Assembly (NCBI GenBank): GCA_049889915.1
Contig: JBMHCM010000122.1
Location: 1 to 13,438, forward strand
Origin: UBA8337 sp049889915
Lineage (GTDB): Bacteria; Pseudomonadota; Alphaproteobacteria; RS24
DNA length: 13,438 nt
Direction: 5' to 3'
Below the pieces are notes generated by a model. The model was not told the origin of the DNA. It worked only from the letters and a program-made list of their open reading frames with translations, and searched no databases. Shown here one piece after another: positions 1-6,663 of this stretch (its first letter is position 1; each line of letters starts with the position of its first letter). Both the position numbers and the translations under genes were made by a program.

Positions 1-309
1 GCTGCTCTGCAAGTGCTGGCAGTGATGAAGCAGCAAGACCGCAGTGTCTCTGATTTGTGCCGCGTGTTTGAGCCGGTGCCGCAAATTCTTGAAAATGTAC
101 GCTTTTCAACCGGCGTGCCGCTTGAAAATGAAGATGTCAAAGCGGTTATTGCGGCATGCGAGCAAAAGCTCGGCAATCAAGGGCGGCTGGTTGTGCGCCC
201 ATCGGGCACTGAGCCGCTTATCCGCGTGATGGGCGAGGGCGATGATGCCGCGCTGGTGCAACAAGTGGTGGCCGAGATTGTCGGCACGATTCAGCAGGTC
301 GCTGCATGA
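1..309 (+). CDS. glmM: Phosphoglucosamine mutase GlmM, C-terminal fragment
   Basis: This is the last 102 codons of a gene that begins before the window; the frame is open from base 1. GlmM interconverts glucosamine-6-phosphate and glucosamine-1-phosphate in the cytoplasm, supplying UDP-GlcNAc for peptidoglycan and LPS. The segment VRPSGTEPLIRVMGEG (codons at about 190-240) is the phosphate-binding loop of the last domain of alpha-D-phosphohexomutases. The preceding EPVPQILENVRF is typical of GlmM rather than of other phosphohexomutases. The catalytic serine and metal-binding loops lie outside the window. The TGA stop overlaps the thiD start in an ATGA, so the two genes are probably translationally coupled. 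A folP-glmM-thiD order is common in several alphaproteobacteria (known from memory), which fits. The family assignment is secure even from this fragment. Confidence 0.93.
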   Translation, partial: AALQVLAVMKQQDRSVSDLCRVFEPVPQILENVRFSTGVPLENEDVKAVIAACEQKLGNQGRLVVRPSGTEPLIRVMGEGDDAALVQQVVAEIVGTIQQVAA

Positions 310-1130
310 GCCAAAAAGGGCTGGTGCTTGTTGTTGCGGGCAGTGATAGCGGCGGCGGCGCCGGTATTCAGGCCGATATTAAATCCATTCAGGCGCAGGG
401 CGCTTTTGCCACCACCGCCATTGCCGCGCTGACGGCCCAAAACACGCAAGGCGTGCAGGGCATTTTTGATGTGCCGCCCGGCTTTATTGTCGAGCAGATG
501 AATTCCATCCTCAGCGATATCGGCACGCATATGGTGAAAACCGGCATGCTGGCCACCCTCCCGGTGATAGAGGCGGTGGCTGAACGCCTCGACGGCCTGC
601 CCGTGGTGGTGGACCCGGTAATGGTTGCTACTTCCGGCGACAAGCTGCTGCAAGATGAGGCAATGGGCGCGCTGACCAGCCTGCTGATCAACCAAGCCTT
701 TATCGTCACCCCCAATTTGCCGGAGGCCAGCCTGCTGACGCGCCGCGATGTCGACACGCTGGACGATATGAAACGCGCCGCCGACACGCTGATGGAGGGG
801 GGTGCGCATGCGGCCCTCATTAAGGGCGGGCATGGTTCGGGCCGCGTCGTCACAGACCTCTTGGCACTGCAATCCGGCTTCGAGGTGTTTGAGCATGAAC
901 GCCTAGAGACACCCAACACGCATGGAACTGGCTGCACGCTGGCCTCGGCGCTGAGCGGGCAATTGGCCAATGTGATGCTGGCGGCGGCTGACACAACGCT
1001 GGACGATAAAGGCCGCCCGGCCGACAGCGCCCTCACCACGGCCTGCGAAGCGGCCCTAGTTTACGTCCACCAAGCCATCAAATCCGCCCCCGACAATATC
1101 GGGCAGGGCAACGGGCCGCTGAATCACTAA
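306..1130 (+). CDS. thiD: Hydroxymethylpyrimidine/phosphomethylpyrimidine kinase ThiD
   Basis: ThiD phosphorylates 4-amino-5-hydroxymethyl-2-methylpyrimidine twice, giving the HMP-diphosphate that ThiE joins to the thiazole in thiamine synthesis. The 274 residues match the usual length of about 265-275. Visible motifs are the N-terminal AGSDSGGGAGIQADIK (residues 11-26), which binds substrate, VVVDPVMVATSGDKLL (100-115), VTPNLPEA (134-141), LIKGGHG (171-177) and the ATP/anion-hole segment THGTGCTLASA (205-215) with the reactive Cys210. The ATG at 306 overlaps the glmM stop by four bases (ATGA), which fixes the start and implies coupling. The gene ends 75 bases before the AT-rich insert. A serial thiamine pathway neighbour is not visible, so regulation probably follows glmM. 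Confidence 0.95.
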   Translation: MSQKGLVLVVAGSDSGGGAGIQADIKSIQAQGAFATTAIAALTAQNTQGVQGIFDVPPGFIVEQMNSILSDIGTHMVKTGMLATLPVIEAVAERLDGLPVVVDPVMVATSGDKLLQDEAMGALTSLLINQAFIVTPNLPEASLLTRRDVDTLDDMKRAADTLMEGGAHAALIKGGHGSGRVVTDLLALQSGFEVFEHERLETPNTHGTGCTLASALSGQLANVMLAAADTTLDDKGRPADSALTTACEAALVYVHQAIKSAPDNIGQGNGPLNH

Positions 1131-1132
1131 AA

Positions 1133-1158
1133 ATTATTGAATAATACAGGCCGCCTGT
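1133..1158. other. Two adjacent dyads after thiD at the left edge of the AT-rich insert
   Basis: Just after the thiD stop lies an odd palindrome, ATTATT-G-AATAAT (1133-1145), followed directly by ACAGG-CCG-CCTGT (1146-1158), a five-pair stem with a three-base loop. Neither is followed by a clear T tract on the plus strand, so neither makes a convincing intrinsic terminator for thiD. The composition changes here from GC-rich to AT-rich, so the dyads may mark the junction of the inserted segment, or be a weak terminator or operator. I see no matching copy at the right edge of the insert. Confidence 0.35.
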
Positions 1159-1205
1159 CTTACCCTTAAAACCGCTTCCCAAATAAAAACAAAAAGGAGA
1201 GGGAG

Positions 1206-2402
1206 ATGTCGATTCCAGGCATGTCAGAAGAAGAAAATGAAGTTTTCGCAAATAAGAACTTCCGACAAATTGTTGCCATTCTCGGTGATGGCAATTTGAA
1301 GGATGATAGCGATTGTTCTCGTGAATTAAGAGAATATTTGACTAGCGTTGAGGCTGAGAAGCTCTATGAACATGCAGACTTTTGTCTGACGTCGACGTTT
1401 GAAAGTAGCGGTTATGCATTGCAAGATTTGGTCAATGAGCTAGGTCGTCGATTAGGCTTCACTGTAACCGACGGCAGATATAGAGGTGTGGTAAATGATG
1501 TTGGTCACGATGGCTTATGGCAATCCAATCAACAAGATCTAATAGTCGAGGTCAAAACCACTGATGCCTACCGGCTTAATCTTCAAACTTTGGCGAACTA
1601 TAGGTCGGAACTATTAGCGGCAAAAGCCGTATCTTCGGATGCGTCCATTCTTATTGTAGTTGGGCGCAACGATACCGGAGAGTTAGAAGAGCAAATCCGC
1701 GGATCGCGTTTTGCATGGGATATCCGCATAATTAGTGTGGCGGCCCTTTGCGATCTTGTGACACTTAATATTCGGTCAGATGAGATTGCGACTGCTGATA
1801 AGATTCGAGCGGTACTAAAACCCATCGAATACACTCGCGTCGATGGCCTGATCGACGTGATGTTAACAGCAGTAAATGATGTTGATGTGGGTGATGAAGC
1901 TGGAACTGGCGAAGTGCTCCAGCACGAGATCGACGAAACAGCCGAAGAAGGTAACCCTCCCTTTCAAAATCAGACACCCCATGACATTCAAGCCGAAGTG
2001 CGGAGCAAAGCAGTAGCGAATTTATCGAAAAAGTTAGGGAAAACATTTGTCCAAGCACGCAGAACAGACTTTCTAAGCACTGATAAAACAACCTTGGCTG
2101 TTTGCTTGTTTTCAAAAGTTTACGGCGAAAAACAAAAAGGCGGGCTGTGGTTTGGTATAAACCCAAATCAGTTCGAAAAGCTGGCCGATTATCCAAATGG
2201 GTGCTTTCTTTTTTGTAGTGAGGCCAAGCATAGCGTTGTCATTTCTCTCGACAAAATTCAGGAATTATCGTCGAAAATGAACGTTACGGACAATGAGAAC
2301 CACTTCCATTGGCATGTCCAAATAGAGTTTGAAAATGAGAGGTATGAATTGGTTTTGCGCAACGGCGAGAAAATTGATATTTCCAAATATTGCTTGCCCT
2401 AA
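1206..2402 (+). CDS. Predicted PD-(D/E)xK nuclease with separate C-terminal domain, likely horizontally acquired
   Basis: I do not recognise a named gene. The 398-residue protein has no signal peptide or membrane segment. Residues about 68-120 fit a restriction-endonuclease-like core: a helix (ALQDLVNELGRRLGF, 71-85), then GHDGLW with Asp102, then the strand DLIVEVKTTD with Glu115 and Lys117. Gln127 and Tyr132 follow in the helix LQTLANYR. The predicted active site is Asp102, Glu115 and Lys117. An acidic, probably flexible linker (about 222-260) leads to a second domain (about 263-398) with WFGINP at 315-320 and HFHWHVQIEFE at 367-376. The start ATG has a good AAGGAG (1194-1199) six bases upstream, better than the ATG at codon 6. 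Base and codon use differ sharply from the neighbours. The gene sits alone between thiD and the serC leader, with no methyltransferase or partner gene. A defence nuclease, possibly acting on modified DNA, is inference; a repair role is also possible. Confidence 0.6.
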   Translation: MSIPGMSEEENEVFANKNFRQIVAILGDGNLKDDSDCSRELREYLTSVEAEKLYEHADFCLTSTFESSGYALQDLVNELGRRLGFTVTDGRYRGVVNDVGHDGLWQSNQQDLIVEVKTTDAYRLNLQTLANYRSELLAAKAVSSDASILIVVGRNDTGELEEQIRGSRFAWDIRIISVAALCDLVTLNIRSDEIATADKIRAVLKPIEYTRVDGLIDVMLTAVNDVDVGDEAGTGEVLQHEIDETAEEGNPPFQNQTPHDIQAEVRSKAVANLSKKLGKTFVQARRTDFLSTDKTTLAVCLFSKVYGEKQKGGLWFGINPNQFEKLADYPNGCFLFCSEAKHSVVISLDKIQELSSKMNVTDNENHFHWHVQIEFENERYELVLRNGEKIDISKYCLP

Positions 2403-2417
2403 AATGTTCAGTATAAA
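2390..2417 (+). promoter_or_regulatory. Candidate promoter for the serC-serA operon
   Basis: TTGCTT (2390-2395), in the last codons of the nuclease gene, and TATAAA (2412-2417) are separated by 16 bases. The -10 match is good and the -35 match is weak. A start near 2424 would place the whole serC leader in the transcript. If real, part of this promoter lies in the inserted DNA, so the insertion would have replaced or supplied the operon's promoter. It is a candidate only; transcription from an upstream promoter through the nuclease gene is equally possible. Confidence 0.3.
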
Positions 2418-2451
2418 ATTCCGTTTGCCCAACCCCCGGATTCCCCCTATA

Positions 2452-2503
2452 TCCCGTAGTGGGACACCTCTCCCCAACGAGAGGCAACGATCTGGAAGGG
2501 TTG
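2452..2503 (+). ncRNA. serC-motif RNA leader (cis-regulatory)
   Basis: Three consecutive stems can be drawn in the 55 bases before serC. The first is TCCC-GTAGT-GGGA (2452-2464). The second is CCTCTC-CCCAAC-GAGAGG (2467-2484), with six perfect pairs. The third is CAAC (2485-2488) with GTTG (2500-2503), whose loop holds the serC ribosome binding site GGAAGGG (2494-2500), partly paired. This layout, ending in a stem over the ribosome binding site, matches my memory of the serC RNA motif found upstream of serC-serA operons in alphaproteobacteria. The geometry suggests control of translation initiation by opening or closing the third stem; the ligand or protein signal is unknown to me. The stems are seen directly; assignment to the motif is from memory. 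Confidence 0.7.
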
Positions 2504-2506
2504 ACT

Positions 2507-3679
2507 ATGACGAGTATTGCAAAGCCGGAATTGCGTCCGGCCAATCCCAATTTTTCATCCGGGCCGTGCGCCAAGCGCCCCGGTTATTCTCTTGAAGCGT
2601 TAAACAATGCTGTGCTGGGGCGGTCGCACCGTTCTAAGCCCGGTAAGGCGCGCCTCGCTGAAGCGATTGACAAAACCCGCACCATTTTGGGCGTGCCGGA
2701 TGATTATCGCATCGGCATTGTGCCGGCCTCTGACACCGGCGCCTATGAAATGGCCATGTGGACCATGCTGGGCGCCCGCGGCCTTGATATTCTCGGCTGG
2801 GAAAGTTTCGGCAAGGGCTGGATTACCGATGCGGTAAAGCAGCTCAAGCTGGATGACATTCGGGTGATGGAAGCCGATTATGGCGAGCTGCCCGATTTGA
2901 CCGAAGTGGCCGCCACCCGCGATATCGCCTTTACTTGGAACGGCACCACTGCCGGTGTGCGGGTGCCGAATGGCGATTGGATTTCTGACGAACGCGAAGG
3001 GCTGACCCTGTGCGACGCTACCTCTGCCGCTTTTGCCATGCAGCTGCCATGGGACAAGCTGGATGTCACCACTTATAGCTGGCAAAAAGTGCTGGGCGGC
3101 GAGGGCGGCCACGGCATGCTTATCCTCAGCCCGCGCGCTGTCGCCCGGCTGGAAAGCTATACGCCAAGCTGGCCACTGCCGAAAGTGTTCCGTCTGACCA
3201 AAGCAGGCGCGCTGATTGAGGGCATTTTTAAGGGCGAGACCATCAACACGCCGTCTATGCTGGCGCTGGAAGATTATATCGATGCGCTGGATTGGGCCGC
3301 CGGTCTTGGCGGTCTCGACGGGCTGCTGGGCCGCGTCGCCGCCAATAACCAAGTGCTGAATGATTGGGTCGCCGCGACTGATTGGGTTGCCAATCTGTGT
3401 GTTGACCCGGCCAACCAGTCCACCACCAGCGTGTGCCTGAAAATCGTCGACGCTGAGGTCGCCGCCATGCCGGCCGACCAACAAGCCGCCTTGGCCAAGC
3501 GCATTGCCGCGCTGCTGGATGCCGAAGGCGTCGCCTATGATATTGGCGCTTATCGCGATGCCCCTGCGGGCTTGCGCATTTGGGCCGGGGCAACGGTTGA
3601 AGCGTCTGACCTTCAAGCCCTGACCGCTTGGCTCGATTGGGCCTTTGAAACAGCCAAAATGGAGGCACAAAATGCCTAA
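2507..3679 (+). CDS. serC: Phosphoserine aminotransferase SerC (alphaproteobacterial type)
   Basis: SerC is the second enzyme of serine synthesis: it transfers the amino group of glutamate to 3-phosphohydroxypyruvate, using PLP, and also serves pyridoxine synthesis. The 390 residues start with MTSIAKPELRPANPNFSSGP, where the NPNFSSGP phosphate-binding segment is typical of the long clade shared by alphaproteobacteria and Methanosarcina rather than the E. coli type. The PLP lysine is Lys194 in TYSWQKVLGGEGGHG. Other family segments are FTWNGTTAGVRVPNG and GETINTPSMLALEDY. I chose the ATG at 2507, which has GGAAGGG six bases upstream. An in-frame GTG at 2459 lies inside the first stem of the RNA leader and would add 16 residues that look non-coding. 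The end overlaps serA by eight bases. Translation is probably controlled by the leader RNA. Confidence 0.96.
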   Translation: MTSIAKPELRPANPNFSSGPCAKRPGYSLEALNNAVLGRSHRSKPGKARLAEAIDKTRTILGVPDDYRIGIVPASDTGAYEMAMWTMLGARGLDILGWESFGKGWITDAVKQLKLDDIRVMEADYGELPDLTEVAATRDIAFTWNGTTAGVRVPNGDWISDEREGLTLCDATSAAFAMQLPWDKLDVTTYSWQKVLGGEGGHGMLILSPRAVARLESYTPSWPLPKVFRLTKAGALIEGIFKGETINTPSMLALEDYIDALDWAAGLGGLDGLLGRVAANNQVLNDWVAATDWVANLCVDPANQSTTSVCLKIVDAEVAAMPADQQAALAKRIAALLDAEGVAYDIGAYRDAPAGLRIWAGATVEASDLQALTAWLDWAFETAKMEAQNA

Positions 3680-5249
3680 AGTACTGATTGCAGATAAAAT
3701 GAGCCCGCGGGCGGAAGAAATTTTCAAATCACGCGGTGTCGATGTTGATGTCATCACCGGCTTGGAGCGTGACGAGCTGATTAAAATTATCGGCGAGTAT
3801 GACGGCATGGCCGTGCGCTCCTCAACCAAGGCGACACCGCCGGTTTTGGAAGCGGCAACCAATATGAAGGTCATCGGCCGGGCCGGTATCGGTGTCGATA
3901 ATATCGACCTGCCGACCGCCACCTCAAAAGGCATTGTGGTGATGAACACGCCCTTCGGCAATTCCATCACCACGGCTGAACACGCCATCGCCATGATGTT
4001 TGCCGTGGCGCGGCAAATCCCGGAGGCCAATGCCTCAACGCATGCCGGTAAATGGGAAAAATCGCGCTTTATGGGCGTCGAGCTGACCGGCAAAACGCTG
4101 GGTGTTATCGGCTGCGGTAATATCGGCTCCATTGCTGCCACGCGTGGCTTGGGCCTGAAAATGAAAGTGGCCGCTTTTGACCCCTTCCTGACGCCGGATC
4201 GCGCTGTCGAATTGGGTGTTGAGAAAGTCGAGCTGGACGAGCTGTTGGCCAAGGCCGATTTCATTACGCTGCACACGCCGCTGACCGACAACACACGCAA
4301 TATTTTGAACGCTGATGCGCTGGCCAAAACCAAGCCGGGTGTTCGTATCATCAACTGCGCCCGTGGCGGCCTGATTGATGAAGCGGCGCTGAAAGCGGCA
4401 TTGGAAAGCGGCCATGTCGCCGGTGCGGCTTTGGATGTGTTTGAAGAAGAACCGGCCAAAGACAATGCGCTGTTCAATATGGAAAATGTTGTCTGCACGC
4501 CGCATTTGGGTGCCTCTACCGCAGAAGCACAAGAAAATGTCGCGCTGCAAGTGGCCGAGCAAATGGCCGATTATCTGATGACCGGCGCGGTAACCAATGC
4601 CATCAATATGCCGTCTATTTCGGCTGAAGATGCGCCGCGTCTGCGTCCGTTCGTGGCGCTGGCCGAGCAACTTGGCCTGTTCGCCGGTCAGTTGACCGAG
4701 AGCGGCATTGAAGGCGCGGAAATTGAATATGTCGGTGATGTTGCCGGTCTCAATGTCGCGCCGTTGACCTCAGCCATTATGGCCGGTCTGCTGCGTCCGC
4801 TTTTGGCTGACGTCAATATGGTGTCAGCACCGGCCATCGCCAAAGAGCGTGGCATTATGGTGTCTGAAGCCAAAAGCGACTCCAAAGGGGCGTTTGACAG
4901 CTATATTCGCCTGACGCTGAAAACCGAACGCCAGCAACGCTCGGTTGCCGGCACGGTGTTCTCAGACGGTAAGCCGCGCATCATTCAGGTTAAAGGCATT
5001 AACATTCACGCCGAGCTGGCACCGAATGTGCTGTATGTTACCAATACGGATGAGCCGGGCTTTATCGGTGCGCTGGGTACGGCGCTTGGTAAACACGGTA
5101 TCAATATTGCCAGCTTCCAGCTGGGCCGAGAGAAACCGGGCGGTGACGCCATTTCTCTGGTAAATATTGATAATCAGGCAAGCGCTGATGTGCTGGCTGA
5201 ACTGGAAGCTCTTGAGCAAGTGGTTCAGGTCAAGCAATTGCGCTTCTAA
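3672..5249 (+). CDS. serA: D-3-phosphoglycerate dehydrogenase SerA, long form with ACT domain
   Basis: SerA oxidises 3-phosphoglycerate with NAD, the first and feedback-controlled step of serine synthesis; its product is the SerC substrate. At 525 residues it is the long form: an N-terminal substrate domain, a Rossmann domain with GKTLGVIGCGNIGS (about 140-153), an intervening domain (about 315-445) and a C-terminal ACT domain with DEPGFIGALGTALGKHGINI (about 455-480), which in this family senses serine. The catalytic set is Arg231 (NCARGGLID), Glu260 (DVFEEEP) and His278 (CTPHLGAST). The ATG at 3672 has GGAGG (3661-3665) six bases upstream and begins the usual MPKVLIADK; the in-frame ATG at 3645 lies deep inside serC. 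The ribosome binding site lies within serC and the genes overlap by eight bases, so translation is probably coupled. Confidence 0.97.
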   Translation: MPKVLIADKMSPRAEEIFKSRGVDVDVITGLERDELIKIIGEYDGMAVRSSTKATPPVLEAATNMKVIGRAGIGVDNIDLPTATSKGIVVMNTPFGNSITTAEHAIAMMFAVARQIPEANASTHAGKWEKSRFMGVELTGKTLGVIGCGNIGSIAATRGLGLKMKVAAFDPFLTPDRAVELGVEKVELDELLAKADFITLHTPLTDNTRNILNADALAKTKPGVRIINCARGGLIDEAALKAALESGHVAGAALDVFEEEPAKDNALFNMENVVCTPHLGASTAEAQENVALQVAEQMADYLMTGAVTNAINMPSISAEDAPRLRPFVALAEQLGLFAGQLTESGIEGAEIEYVGDVAGLNVAPLTSAIMAGLLRPLLADVNMVSAPAIAKERGIMVSEAKSDSKGAFDSYIRLTLKTERQQRSVAGTVFSDGKPRIIQVKGINIHAELAPNVLYVTNTDEPGFIGALGTALGKHGINIASFQLGREKPGGDAISLVNIDNQASADVLAELEALEQVVQVKQLRF

Positions 5250-5271
5250 CGCAAGCTGAGGGGAATGCGTC

Positions 5272-6567
5272 ATGGCCAATGTAGTGGTTGTCGGCTCGCA
5301 ATGGGGCGACGAAGGCAAAGGTAAGATTGTCGACTGGTTGAGCCTGCGGGCTGATGTGGTGGCCCGCTTTCAGGGTGGCCATAATGCTGGTCATACATTG
5401 GTCATTAATGGCGAGGTGTACAAGCTGTCGCTGCTGCCGTCGGGCATTGTCCGCGAAGGCAAATTATCGGTTATCGGCAATGGTGTGGTGGTCGACCCAT
5501 GGGCGCTGCTCAGCGAAATTGACACGCTGCGCGGTCAAGGTGTTGCCATTACGCCGGATAATCTGAAGATTGCTGAAAACGCCACGCTGATTTTGCCGCT
5601 GCACCAAGAACTGGATGCGGCCCGTGAAAGCGCCAATGATGGCGTCAAAATCGGCACGACAAAACGCGGCATCGGCCCAGCCTATGAAGATAAGGTCGGC
5701 CGCCGCGCTTTGCGGATAGCCGATTTGGCCGACCCCGACCGGTTGGACGATAAAATCGCCAATCTTTTGGTGCATCACAACACACTGCGCCGTGGCCTCA
5801 ATTTGCCGGAATTTGACGGTGCCGATTTGAAAGCCAAATTGCTGGAGATTGCCGACCAAATTTTGCCGTATATGGCACCGGTCTGGAAATTGCTCGACGA
5901 AGCGCGTCGCGGGGGCCAGCGCATTTTGTTTGAAGGCGCGCAAGGCACATTGCTGGATGTTGACCACGGCACGTATCCGTTTGTTACCTCCTCCAACACC
6001 ATTGCCGGTCAGGCGGCTATCGGCACCGGCATGGGGCCGGGGGCGCTCAACCATGTGCTGGGCATCACCAAAGCCTATACGACGCGGGTCGGCGAGGGGC
6101 CTTTCCCGACCGAGCAAGAAAATGATGTCGGGCAAAAGCTTGGCGAACGCGGCCATGAGTTTGGCACGGTCACCGGACGCAAACGCCGCTGTGGCTGGTT
6201 TGACGCAGTGCTGGTGCGGCAAGTGGTGAAAACCGCCGGTATTGACGGCATTGCGCTGACCAAGCTGGACGTGTTGGATGATTTTGACGAGATTAAAATC
6301 TGCACCGGCTATAAGCTGGATGGCGAAGCGATTGATTATTTACCGTCAGATGCGGCGGCGCAGGCCCGCATTGAGGCCGATTATGTGACGCTTGAAGGCT
6401 GGGCCGGCGAAAGCAGTTTCGGTGCCCGCTCTTGGGCCGACCTGCCGGCCAATGCGGTGCGCTATGTGCGCTATATTGAAGAGCTTATCGGCGCGCCGGT
6501 AACGCTTCTCTCAACCAGCCCGGAACGCGACGACACGATTTTGGTGAAAGATCCGTTTGAGGACTAG
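5272..6567 (+). CDS. purA: Adenylosuccinate synthetase PurA
   Basis: PurA joins IMP and aspartate using GTP to make adenylosuccinate, the first committed step to AMP. The 431 residues equal the usual length. The N-terminal GSQWGDEGKGKIVDWL carries the catalytic Asp13, and QGGHNAGHT carries His41, both at the standard positions. Further family segments are GTTKRGIGPAYEDK, FEGAQGTLLDVDHGTYPFVTSSNT, GVGKAYTTRVG-like ITKAYTTRVGEGPFPTE, GTVTGRKRRCGWFDAV and the C-terminal LSTSPERDDTI near the guanine pocket. A strong ribosome binding site, GAGGGGA (5258-5264), lies seven bases before the ATG. It starts 22 bases after serA with no terminator between them, so serC-serA-purA could be one transcript. 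That would link serine, aspartate-derived nitrogen and purine supply, but the co-transcription is inferred. Confidence 0.98.
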   Translation: MANVVVVGSQWGDEGKGKIVDWLSLRADVVARFQGGHNAGHTLVINGEVYKLSLLPSGIVREGKLSVIGNGVVVDPWALLSEIDTLRGQGVAITPDNLKIAENATLILPLHQELDAARESANDGVKIGTTKRGIGPAYEDKVGRRALRIADLADPDRLDDKIANLLVHHNTLRRGLNLPEFDGADLKAKLLEIADQILPYMAPVWKLLDEARRGGQRILFEGAQGTLLDVDHGTYPFVTSSNTIAGQAAIGTGMGPGALNHVLGITKAYTTRVGEGPFPTEQENDVGQKLGERGHEFGTVTGRKRRCGWFDAVLVRQVVKTAGIDGIALTKLDVLDDFDEIKICTGYKLDGEAIDYLPSDAAAQARIEADYVTLEGWAGESSFGARSWADLPANAVRYVRYIEELIGAPVTLLSTSPERDDTILVKDPFED

Positions 6568-6574
6568 TTGCACC

Positions 6575-6636
6575 CGCCTGCTGGAACGGCCAGCCCGGAA
6601 AGCTGTCCCAAGCGAGCAGGCGCGCAAAGTGCGCCT
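6575..6636. terminator. Structured spacer between convergent purA and rpoH, probable bidirectional terminator region
   Basis: The 96-base spacer between two converging genes holds an eight-pair hairpin, AGGCGCGC-AAA-GTGCGCCT (6618-6636, one G-T pair). A second, longer-range pairing, CGCCTGCT (6575-6582) with AGCAGGCG (6615-6622), encloses a small CTGG/CCAG stem. The two large pairings share bases 6618-6622, so they exclude each other. Neither strand shows a T tract after the stems, so a classical intrinsic terminator is not proven. Position between convergent genes is the main argument for termination. Confidence 0.45.
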
Positions 6637-6663
6637 CGCGAGACGGGACTAAGTAAAAGGGCG

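Noticed and set aside
211..219. TTATCCGCG resembling a DnaA box
   Set aside because: A single imperfect match inside the glmM phosphate-binding loop codons; no cluster or AT-rich unwinding region.
291..1039. Minus-strand open frames opposite thiD
   Set aside because: thiD carries every family motif; these frames are its shadows.
1164..2406. Possible direct repeat flanking the insert: CCCTTAAAA (1164) and CCCTAAAA (2398)
   Set aside because: The match is short and needs a one-base gap; it overlaps the nuclease stop codon and is likely chance.
1121..2443. GANTC (CcrM methylation) sites near both edges of the insert (1121-1125, 1210-1214, 2439-2443)
   Set aside because: Such sites are common by chance, two of the three are within coding sequence, and nothing ties them to the insert.
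2459..2506. An upstream GTG start for serC
   Set aside because: It lies in stem 1 of the leader RNA, has no ribosome binding site, and the ATG at 2507 has GGAAGGG at ideal spacing and the usual N-terminus.
2472..2506. A transcription-attenuator (terminator) reading of the serC leader
   Set aside because: No T tract follows any stem; the last stem encloses the ribosome binding site, so translational control fits better.
3645..3671. An upstream ATG start for serA within serC
   Set aside because: GGAGG at 3661-3665 fits the ATG at 3672, which gives the normal MPKVLIADK start.
2600..4498. A 632-codon open frame on the minus strand across serC and serA
   Set aside because: It is antisense to two certain genes, its product is low-complexity and shows no family motif, and long antisense frames are expected opposite GC-rich coding DNA.
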